NCBI GenBank assembly: GCA_963968595.1
Contig: CAXAHJ010000030.1
Span: 1-37,561 of the forward strand
DNA length: 37,561 nt
Reading direction: 5' to 3'
Source: GCA-2730975 sp937893275
GTDB taxonomy: Bacteria; Verrucomicrobiota; Verrucomicrobiia; Opitutales; Seribacteraceae
Shown here: one piece after another, positions 16,911-23,905 of the stretch
Position numbering within the stretch: position 1 is the first letter of the stretch
Layout: each line of letters opens with the position of its first letter
Notes under the pieces: model-generated
What the model saw: only the letters and a program-made list of their open reading frames with translations
What the model was told of the DNA's origin: nothing
Database searches by the model: none
Translations under genes and position numbers: made by a program

Positions 16911-17594
16911 TCACTGGGTTAATTTTCGGATGCGCATATTACGAATAACTCCTGTGGTGGCATAACTGCAAAGTCCTAGCGGGGCAGCGAGTTCCACTTC
17001 GCCTGCACGCATGCTTATCTTTCGATTGTCGACTTCGCAGTCTATAATTTTCTTTTCATCTATCCATGCCTCCAGCTTCGCCTTGGTTACACGAAGACGC
17101 ATGTTGTACCAGCGATTCTCTTCAAAGACATATACGTCTCCTGTGTCATTTTCGGATGCATCAAAGTCATCGATGCTTGATATGCCGACGAGAGCACCCC
17201 CCCATCCACCGAGAATAAGGGTGGCGTTGGAATCTTGGTAAGGAAAGGTTAGACCGCAGAAGAAATCGCCTCCTTGTGCCCGCTTGGCTTGTAGAGCAAT
17301 TTCATAATCGATGGTTGGGTAATCACCTCCACCCGGCAAGTGGACCCCTGTCAACTCGATCCCCATTCCGAGGACGAGACTCCCGTTTTCATCGAAACTA
17401 ACTTCACCCCTGCCTGCATAGTCGGTTACTTTCCAATCTCCCAGTGTTTTTCCATCGAAGACGAATTTCCATTCCTTGCCCGCTGAACCCTTGCCCTCTG
17501 CTGAATTGGTGGTGTTTGTAATGCATCCGGATGAGAGACCGAAGATAAGTAAAAAGCCTGTTACGATGGCATAGCGAATGAGAGTAGTTTTCAT
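16911..17594 (-). CDS. DUF1080 lipoprotein (3-keto-disaccharide hydrolase-like)
   Basis: 227 residues from the ATG at 17594; an ATG nine bases upstream (17603) is the alternative. A lipoprotein signal peptide ends at LSSG-C24, so the protein is probably anchored in the outer or inner membrane. The rest is one concanavalin/LamG-like beta-sandwich of the DUF1080 family, with the opening FDGKTLGDWKV typical of that family. Some DUF1080 members cleave 3-keto-disaccharides, but many have no assigned activity. It lies 15 bases after the gluconokinase stop and is likely co-transcribed with it, which fits a sugar-related role without proving one. Confidence 0.8.
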   Translation of the reverse strand: MKTTLIRYAIVTGFLLIFGLSSGCITNTTNSAEGKGSAGKEWKFVFDGKTLGDWKVTDYAGRGEVSFDENGSLVLGMGIELTGVHLPGGGDYPTIDYEIALQAKRAQGGDFFCGLTFPYQDSNATLILGGWGGALVGISSIDDFDASENDTGDVYVFEENRWYNMRLRVTKAKLEAWIDEKKIIDCEVDNRKISMRAGEVELAAPLGLCSYATTGVIRNMRIRKLTQ

Positions 17595-17609
17595 GTAATG
17601 CATGGAGGC

Positions 17610-18131
17610 TTATCTTGGTGAGGCAGGTAGGTATGGTTTTAAACCGTGGATACAGGAATTCACGACATTTTCAACAGTATCGGAAATTTCGATGATAACG
17701 GCAAGCTCATCATCAGCAGGAGGCTCAAGTGTTTCAATTTGGCTATCAAGCAATTTTGAGTCGAAGAAGTGTCCGGATCTGCTCTCAATCCGTTCCTTTA
17801 GCAATGAGTGATTCCCGATAAGATGGAGATATAAGACTGGTCGGTTTAATTCCGAAATAAAATTTCGGTACTTTTGCTTGAGGGCAGAACATGAAACTAC
17901 AACAAGACTCGACTTCTTCTCCAAGGCGTTTCTAATCGCCGTGAACCACCCTTTTCTGTCATTATCATTGAGGGCGATGCCATCGCCCATTTTGACTTTG
18001 TTCTCTCGGGGGTGAAAATCATCTCCTTCAAGAAACGAACACTTGAGACGTTCGGCGAGAGCAGAACCGATTGTGCTTTTTCCGCATCCGGAAACACCCA
18101 TGACAACTATTACGGGATCCGGTAAATACAT
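17610..18131 (-). CDS. gntK: Gluconokinase
   Basis: Phosphorylates D-gluconate to 6-phosphogluconate with ATP, feeding the pentose phosphate or Entner-Doudoroff route. The 173-residue length is normal for the GntK family. The P-loop GVSGCGKST is at 12-20. Other family marks are GDDFHP, LNDNDRKGW, CSALKQKYR and the RSGHFF segment, all matching the Escherichia coli GntK pattern. It sits between a VOC gene (70 bases upstream) and a DUF1080 lipoprotein gene (15 bases downstream). No gluconate transporter or gluconate regulator is near it. Confidence 0.92.
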   Translation of the reverse strand: MYLPDPVIVVMGVSGCGKSTIGSALAERLKCSFLEGDDFHPRENKVKMGDGIALNDNDRKGWFTAIRNALEKKSSLVVVSCSALKQKYRNFISELNRPVLYLHLIGNHSLLKERIESRSGHFFDSKLLDSQIETLEPPADDELAVIIEISDTVENVVNSCIHGLKPYLPASPR

Positions 18132-18201
18132 AGAGACAGGGCGGAATTCCAGATCATATAATCCGTGAAGCCTCAGTATTTGGTTAGGGTCAAAAAAGCT
18201 T

Positions 18202-18585
18202 CTAAGGTCGCTGGATAACTTCTATTTCGTAACCTTCAGGAGCATCTACAAAAGCGAAAATCGATCCAGTGGAACTTTGTGTGGGGCCGTCACTGAATTC
18301 TACTCCTAGCGATTGAATGTGTTCCCCGAACGAGTCCATGTTTTCAACCTCAAACGCTAGGTGCATAAGGTCTTCTTGAACTTCTACCGAGCCTGAGTCC
18401 GGAAAATATGTGATTTCTATTTCCTCGTCACTATTCGGTACGGCGAGAAAAACGAGTTTTGAGCCGCGCGGGGACTCGTGTCGCTTGGTCACTTCCAACC
18501 CGAAAACCTTTTGGTAAAAGGCAACCGTTTGTTCAAGATCGTTAACGCGCATCCGCGTGTGCAGGAATTTCTTTACAATCGACAT
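18202..18585 (-). CDS. VOC-family protein, GloA-like (lactoylglutathione lyase type)
   Basis: 127 residues from the ATG at 18585, where homology begins (FLHTRMRVNDL). An in-frame ATG at 18708 would add 41 residues unlike the family and overlap the upstream exbD gene, so I reject it. The four metal ligands of glyoxalase I line up: H9, E57 in IEITY, H75 and E122 in GYEIEVI, at nearly the same spacing as E. coli GloA. Glyoxalase I converts the hemithioacetal of methylglyoxal and glutathione to lactoylglutathione. The VOC superfamily is broad, so another isomerase or lyase activity is possible. Confidence 0.85.
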   Translation of the reverse strand: MSIVKKFLHTRMRVNDLEQTVAFYQKVFGLEVTKRHESPRGSKLVFLAVPNSDEEIEITYFPDSGSVEVQEDLMHLAFEVENMDSFGEHIQSLGVEFSDGPTQSSTGSIFAFVDAPEGYEIEVIQRP

Positions 18586-18658
18586 CTTAAAAGGGGGGAA
18601 GAGGGATGTTACAAAAAAACGAACAATGGGATGCCTTCCGTAACTTCGGAAACAAGTA

Positions 18659-19135
18659 CTATTCGAAAGCAAAAGTGATTTTTTCGATACCTGCTGTAGA
18701 ACAAGCATTTAACACGCTGATCGATGATTGATGCTCGGCAATGCCTGAAGATTCTATTTGGACTTTTAATTCAGCTTCCTCCTTCGATCTGGCCCCACTT
18801 GCAATGAGTTGATCCCGCATACTCTTTTGTTGCTTCAAATTGGCTACCAAATCCAACATTTCGTAATTTGGAGCTCCCGTTGAAGTTGTTGCTTGCTCAA
18901 TTTCTGATCCATTTAAGATAACTTGACCATAATCGCCTATTTCGACGCTAAGCAGGGGCATCGGCTTAAGATCGCTATTCGCAGGCTTGCCAGGGAGTTG
19001 AATGGAGAGTTCCGCTTCAGGTTGTTTCAACATGGTGGTCACCATGAAATAGATCAATAGTAAGAATGTTACGTCGATCATTGGAGTAAGATCGACAGTA
19101 TCCTCTTCCTTTAAGAGCTTCTTGAAGAATTCCAT
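18659..19135 (-). CDS. exbD: ExbD/TolR-family proton-channel subunit (second copy)
   Basis: 158 residues from the ATG at 19135, preceded by a good Shine-Dalgarno (GGAGGAG, minus strand). An ATG at 19177 lies inside the upstream gene and is not needed. The layout is a short cytoplasmic tail, one membrane helix (about 18-40) and a periplasmic domain. D21 in DLTPMIDV matches the proton-carrying Asp of ExbD (Asp25 in E. coli) and TolR. The gene begins 4 bases after the stop of the other exbD, so the two are translationally close. Its periplasmic part contains a segment with no match to the first copy, so the two may form a heteromeric pair. Confidence 0.92.
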   Translation of the reverse strand: MEFFKKLLKEEDTVDLTPMIDVTFLLLIYFMVTTMLKQPEAELSIQLPGKPANSDLKPMPLLSVEIGDYGQVILNGSEIEQATTSTGAPNYEMLDLVANLKQQKSMRDQLIASGARSKEEAELKVQIESSGIAEHQSSISVLNACSTAGIEKITFAFE

Positions 19136-19139
19136 ATCG

Positions 19140-19562
19140 TTACTCTCCTCCTCCGTTTGCGACCTGCCATGTGCCAAAGATGATATCGGCTTGGCCAGCG
19201 TTACCTATTTCCTTCAAGACGTCTTGAACCAAGGAGTGGGTGATTTTTGGATGAACCCTTAAAAAAACTTTCCACTCGGGATGTTTGCTGACGTAAAAAC
19301 CAACTTGGTTGAGATCGATTTCCGATTCTCCCCAGTAGAACTTTTGTCCATCGGGTGTGTCGTCTATCGTGATTATCGTGCGCGGTGGAGGTGACTCCTT
19401 CACCGCAGATCGGCTAGCCACAGCCATCTCTTCCAGTTCTACGTATTGCTCGGACATTTGCTGGGCAACGACCATGAAGAATACGATCAGCAAGAAGACG
19501 ACGTCGATCATTGGCGTCAAATCAGGAGCATCGTTGCTTTCTTCGGTCTGAAACCCTTTCAT
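19140..19562 (-). CDS. exbD: ExbD/TolR-family proton-channel subunit (first copy)
   Basis: 140 residues, normal for ExbD. A single membrane helix (about 18-38) follows the conserved DLTPMIDVVF, in which D20 corresponds to the proton-carrying Asp of ExbD/TolR. The periplasmic domain is about 100 residues. The gene lies 52 bases after the ExbB-like gene and 4 bases before the second exbD. No Shine-Dalgarno is visible. Together with ExbB it should form an inner-membrane complex driven by the proton gradient. Confidence 0.93.
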   Translation of the reverse strand: MKGFQTEESNDAPDLTPMIDVVFLLIVFFMVVAQQMSEQYVELEEMAVASRSAVKESPPPRTIITIDDTPDGQKFYWGESEIDLNQVGFYVSKHPEWKVFLRVHPKITHSLVQDVLKEIGNAGQADIIFGTWQVANGGGE

Positions 19563-19614
19563 AAAGGAGTCTGATTAACTTTAGAAATTAGTGTTTAGCT
19601 ACAATTGGAAATTC

Positions 19615-20448
19615 TTAAGCTGGCGGGGAAGGAATTCCAGGGGGAGGAGGAGCCATTGCGTTGCCTTCCTCCTCTTCGTAATATTCTTCTCCTTCACCTC
19701 CTTCTTCATCGAATCCTCCGCGAGCTGCACGAACTAATGTAAATACCATGTTGCCCGCTACACGATTTACTTCAGCGGCAATGGTACCGAATTTTGTTTT
19801 GTAAACAAAATAGGCGACAAGGGTAGGTATGGCGACAATCAAACCGGAGGCAGTGGTCCACAAGGCACTACCGATATTTCCTGCCATTTTCTGACTGGAT
19901 TCTCCACCCATGCCGGATTCAGTGAGTACGTTGAAGGCTCCAATCATACCAGTAACGGTTCCGAGCAATCCAATCATAGGAGCGATCGAACCTATGGTAT
20001 TCAACATGTTGATCCAGGTATAAGGTTTTGCCAATTCAATCGCCGAGGCTTCCTCCAATCCTTTTTCTATTGAATCGGTATCCAGTTCGTCGTCTTGGAT
20101 TCTATCAAGGCCTGCCTTCAGTACCGCAGTTACGGGAAGCTTGTACTGTTCGCAAAGTGCGCGCGCCCCATCGATGTTAAGCCTGCTCACTTCTTGAAGA
20201 ATGGGCTCTACGACCTCTTCCTTCACGAATGCCTTTTTTCTGATGGCTATGCCGTTGTAGATGATGAGTGTGATACCTCCGACAATCATGAGGAGAAAAG
20301 GGATGAGGAACGTCCAGCCCAGTGACTCCATCAGTTGCTGACCGAAGGACTTCGTTTGGGCGTGAGCCGTTGTTGCCAGCATGCCCGGGCACAGAACCGC
20401 GAACGCGACAAGCGTTGATAGTAAATGTCGTAAACTTCCTATTTTCAT
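19615..20448 (-). CDS. exbB: MotA/TolQ/ExbB-family proton-channel protein
   Basis: 277 residues from the ATG at 20448, where a signal-peptide-like segment begins (cleavage near AHA-Q31); an upstream in-frame ATG at 20508 would put 20 non-hydrophobic residues before it. Three membrane helices lie at about 44-65, 147-172 and 196-217. The conserved GLLGTVTGMIGAF of the family is at about 160-172. The C-terminal tail (245-277) is unusual: a run of Glu and Gly followed by Pro-rich APPPPGIPSPPA. The gene sits 61 bases after a TPR gene and 52 before the first exbD. It should form the pentameric proton channel with ExbD. Flagellar MotA is excluded by the exbD neighbours and by the lack of flagellar genes. 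Confidence 0.93.
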   Translation of the reverse strand: MKIGSLRHLLSTLVAFAVLCPGMLATTAHAQTKSFGQQLMESLGWTFLIPFLLMIVGGITLIIYNGIAIRKKAFVKEEVVEPILQEVSRLNIDGARALCEQYKLPVTAVLKAGLDRIQDDELDTDSIEKGLEEASAIELAKPYTWINMLNTIGSIAPMIGLLGTVTGMIGAFNVLTESGMGGESSQKMAGNIGSALWTTASGLIVAIPTLVAYFVYKTKFGTIAAEVNRVAGNMVFTLVRAARGGFDEEGGEGEEYYEEEEGNAMAPPPPGIPSPPA

Positions 20449-20509
20449 AATTTTAATGTTAATACCTGATGTCATAGGTGGGCCGTTATCGTCAAATACG
20501 TAAAACATT

Positions 20510-21742
20510 TCAAGACGGTGGCAAGGCAGCTATGCGTTTCTTGCTTTCGGCCGCCCAATTTGAATCTTTATAGAAAATTTCTACCTGTCGGTATACGTTG
20601 CGGGCTGCATCGTTAAGATTCAGTTTTTCATAGGCGCCTCCGGCCATGAGCAAAGATTCGGGCAACCAATCCAAGCCCACGCGCGCCATAACTATGCCTT
20701 CGGTGACTTCAAGCACTGATTGCCTGTAGTATTCCGCAGCTTGCTCCTTGCTCCCTTGAGCTTCATAACGTTTTGCATACTGTATTCGCAGCAAAGCCCG
20801 CAACAACTTATATAGAGAGTATTCATTGGTTTGACGTTTGGGAGGATTCTCCTCGAGCTTCTTTAATCCTTGGGCGGCGGTGTTGAACGATTGACTGGCT
20901 GCTTTCGCGTATTGAGGATTCGAGGCGGCGTGGGGCGCATATGCCTCGTACAATTTCAGGTGACAATAGATTGGCCAAATAGCGACAATTCCCTTGAGGG
21001 GACTATTTGAAGCGTTTTGAAGGTTTGCTCCCAAGCGGGCATAGGCTTCGATTGCATTCGGAAACAGTTTATTTCTCCGAAGGGAGTCGCAAAGATTGAG
21101 GTAGGCTTCGTGGTCGGCCCCATTATTTCGAATATTTATTTTGGTTAAAAGAGTCCTGACATGATTGGCTGACTTTGGATTAGCCGCTATCATCTTTCCT
21201 GCCAATTCCAGAGCCGAATCCGAGAATTCCCGATATTCGAAATCATCCAGTCTTTTAAGGTTTAGTTTATAAAGTAGAGTGAACGCTTCATTGAACTGCT
21301 CCATGCCAATGAGAGCTCTAACATATATTAGGCAATTGTCGTGAATGGGCAAGAACTCCGGATTGATTTCGTGGAAATGAAATATTTGGTATATGACGGG
21401 CCTAATTGCATCCAGAAGGCGAGGGTCGTACTGCTCGTCCGAGAGAAACTTTAACTGTTGTAGAGTCTGGGGGGGGAAGGTGTATACAAAACGATCGATG
21501 TTATTCCGTGTTTTCAACTCCCTCAAGCTGTACTCCGATTGGGTTGTTTTAAGTATGCCCTTGGTATCGTCTACACTTAACAACCGAGTTTCCATCGGTT
21601 TCGGGTTGTTCACATAGTAAACCTTAACCGGCAACCCCTGTTTCGGGGCATAAGTTTTGAAGTAGTCTTGCCCGGATAAGCCATTCGTTCCTAATGTTGT
21701 AAGAACTAGTGACGCCCGAAGAATGTTAATGGAAAAGCTCAT
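20510..21742 (-). CDS. Exported TPR-like repeat protein
   Basis: 410 residues. The first 24 look like a signal peptide (cleavage near LSG-Q). A short N-terminal beta-rich region (about 25-90) resembles a small SH3- or SLA1-like domain but is not clearly assigned. The remainder is helical with TPR-like pairs, clearest at about 330-400 (YYRQSVLEVTEG and LNDAARNVYRQVE). Its ATG overlaps the stop of the upstream lipoprotein gene in ATGA, so the two are translationally coupled. It ends 61 bases before the ExbB-like gene. Likely a periplasmic partner of the ExbBD complex; this is inference from the operon. Confidence 0.8.
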   Translation of the reverse strand: MSFSINILRASLVLTTLGTNGLSGQDYFKTYAPKQGLPVKVYYVNNPKPMETRLLSVDDTKGILKTTQSEYSLRELKTRNNIDRFVYTFPPQTLQQLKFLSDEQYDPRLLDAIRPVIYQIFHFHEINPEFLPIHDNCLIYVRALIGMEQFNEAFTLLYKLNLKRLDDFEYREFSDSALELAGKMIAANPKSANHVRTLLTKINIRNNGADHEAYLNLCDSLRRNKLFPNAIEAYARLGANLQNASNSPLKGIVAIWPIYCHLKLYEAYAPHAASNPQYAKAASQSFNTAAQGLKKLEENPPKRQTNEYSLYKLLRALLRIQYAKRYEAQGSKEQAAEYYRQSVLEVTEGIVMARVGLDWLPESLLMAGGAYEKLNLNDAARNVYRQVEIFYKDSNWAAESKKRIAALPPS

Positions 21743-23904
21743 TTATATTTACCCGACCAAGAATTATACTGCTTTTCGACTTTGTTGACTTCGTTTCCCT
21801 TTCCCGCTTGCTCGAAACATCGAATAGCTTGCAAAAACGATTTTTCGGCCCAAGTTATGCTTGCAGGGAAGTTCAATGCCGTATCCATATAATAGTAAGC
21901 CGCACCTCCTGCATCTCGTTGAGCAAATAGACATTCACCCATCATAAAAGAGGACTCGGCACGGAGTTCTAGAGCCATATCGGCGTCATTACGAACTTGT
22001 TCAAAAGCGGAAGCCGCGCGTTCGAAAGAATTTTTGTCTCTATCCGTTTTTCCAACTTCGAAATAAGCTCTTCCCATACGGATTCTGGCTGAACCCGCGT
22101 CCTCGTGCCAAGAAGAGTTGGTCAAGGCTTGGTCGAAGTGGTTGGCGGCGGCCTTGTGATCGCGTTCTCGCTCACTGGCTTCCCCTAGTACGTAGTGAGC
22201 ATCGAAAAGAAATTCACCACCTGTTTCTCCATACATATTAACCAAGCGTTCCATCGCTGCAATGGCATCCTCGGTTTGGTTTTGAGCAAGAAGCTTTTTG
22301 CCCATCCACACAAGTACGCCGGGACTTGCGTTTGGGAAATCGCCCCGGTTAGGGACATAGGTGCCGGATACAGGGGCACCCACCTTTTCCAGCATGGCTC
22401 TCATCCGTAGGGACAGGGCTGTTTGCCCAGCCGACTCTGCTTCGTCGAAGAGAGCCTTGAATGTTTGGGCCGGGGAAAGTTCGTTTGGAAAATTAGCCAC
22501 TAATTTTTCATATTTCTTTCGCAAACCATCAAATTCCTTTTTGGTATTCCCATTAGAATAAACGGTCGTACGGGCACGAACCATTTTGTCGTAAACTTCT
22601 TGCTCCATGCCCTTGAATTCAGACCCTAACCAAGGCAACAACTTGCGTCGGTCCTTGAGGATTTCTTCCACCGTTCCGGAAATCGTGGATTCGCTCCCTT
22701 TGCGATCCTTATAGGCAAAATCTACGGCTTGACCCGGATTTCTGATTATGGTCAAGAGTTTGTAAGTGTTGCCGAATAGTTTGTCGTAGTGGTCGTACTT
22801 TTCGGAATAGATTTTTAGGATTTCATCAACGCCGATGCTTCCGGGGTCATTCCCGAATTTCTTAATGTCGGCATGGTATAACTTTAGCATTTCCGCCGGG
22901 CGCCCCTGTTTCTCGCAAGCCATGCCTATTTTTTTGGTGGCTTGTGAGGCTCCTGCTGCCTCTTGATCCCCTATTTTCTCCAGGAATTCTCGAAAAAGGG
23001 TTTCTAGCGAAGCATAAAGAGAAATAGTGGTGACTTCGTACAGCTCTTCCCAATCTACGACTTTATCGCCGTTTATATTGGCCTCAGAGAAGGGGTACTT
23101 GTCGGCTAACCCCGTGGCTGCGTATTCTACGCTTTCAAGCTCTTCGTTCTTATTTGTATCGAAGGTTAAGTATTGATTAACATAGCCTTCTGGATCTGCC
23201 GCGACATTTTCTATTAGCTGACCTTCGTTGAAGTACGAATCACGAATGAGGTTTACCTTTTGGGTGAGTTCCCGGACCTTCCCATAATGCATCCGAGAAT
23301 TTGAAATTTGTTCATAACTAGGTTTTTCGTCCCCCTTGAGACCGCTGATTGAGAGATCTCCGAGGCTAAGATGCGCATCGGCAACCAACTCGTCGTTTGG
23401 GAATTTTTTTACGAATTGGTTAAACAGGCGGATGGCGTTGACATGATCTTCGCTCCCTTGAAACGCGACGGCCAATCTAAAAGTCGCGTCTTTTGCATAA
23501 TCTTCGGACGGATGATGGCGAACTCTTCCCCCGTTCGTCCATGAGTCCATAATGGCTGCTTTACCTGACGCCACCGATTTACCCCCTCCCACTTTGTCGG
23601 AAATTCTCCATTCAAGACCGTTGAACCAAAGGTAAAAGCCATCGCCGTCAGCGTAAACGGTTTTGCCGCTGGATTCTTCATCAGTTGGAAGATATACCCC
23701 ATTGGGGTCTGGAACGGGTTCGGGTTCCGGCTCTTCTTCCGGTTCCGGAGGCTTTTCTTTTTTTGGAGCCTTGGGCACATCTTCTTTGGAATTGGCCTTA
23801 TCTTCTTTGGGGGGAAGCGATGGCTCCTCGTCTCCTCCGCACCCCTGTAGGGATAATATGACCGCTAGCGTAAGGCAGATCGGAATGTAGTTGAAGCTCT
23901 TCAC
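21739..23904 (-). CDS. TPR lipoprotein with paired EF-hand loops
   Basis: I start this gene at GTG 23904, two bases after the upstream stop; this gives 721 residues with an N-terminal lipoprotein signal, LSLQG-C22. An ATG at 23988 would overlap the upstream gene by 83 bases and bury the signal. After the lipid anchor comes a Pro/Glu/Lys-rich linker (about 25-70), then helical TPR-like repeats. Two calcium-binding EF-hand loops, DTNKNEELESVE (249-260) and NINGDKVVDWEE (276-287), interrupt them. More TPR repeats fill about 540-700. The gene ends in an ATGA overlap with the next. Likely a membrane-anchored periplasmic scaffold of the ExbBD system; partners unknown. Confidence 0.8.
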   Translation of the reverse strand: MKSFNYIPICLTLAVILSLQGCGGDEEPSLPPKEDKANSKEDVPKAPKKEKPPEPEEEPEPEPVPDPNGVYLPTDEESSGKTVYADGDGFYLWFNGLEWRISDKVGGGKSVASGKAAIMDSWTNGGRVRHHPSEDYAKDATFRLAVAFQGSEDHVNAIRLFNQFVKKFPNDELVADAHLSLGDLSISGLKGDEKPSYEQISNSRMHYGKVRELTQKVNLIRDSYFNEGQLIENVAADPEGYVNQYLTFDTNKNEELESVEYAATGLADKYPFSEANINGDKVVDWEELYEVTTISLYASLETLFREFLEKIGDQEAAGASQATKKIGMACEKQGRPAEMLKLYHADIKKFGNDPGSIGVDEILKIYSEKYDHYDKLFGNTYKLLTIIRNPGQAVDFAYKDRKGSESTISGTVEEILKDRRKLLPWLGSEFKGMEQEVYDKMVRARTTVYSNGNTKKEFDGLRKKYEKLVANFPNELSPAQTFKALFDEAESAGQTALSLRMRAMLEKVGAPVSGTYVPNRGDFPNASPGVLVWMGKKLLAQNQTEDAIAAMERLVNMYGETGGEFLFDAHYVLGEASERERDHKAAANHFDQALTNSSWHEDAGSARIRMGRAYFEVGKTDRDKNSFERAASAFEQVRNDADMALELRAESSFMMGECLFAQRDAGGAAYYYMDTALNFPASITWAEKSFLQAIRCFEQAGKGNEVNKVEKQYNSWSGKYK

Positions 23905-23905
23905 C

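Noticed and set aside
18586..18708. The longer N-terminus for the VOC protein
   Set aside because: The extra 41 residues are not family-like and overlap the second exbD gene; the MSIVKKF start fits GloA length.
19136..19177. The longer N-terminus for the second ExbD
   Set aside because: It would overlap the first exbD; the ATG at 19135 has a strong Shine-Dalgarno and the right length.
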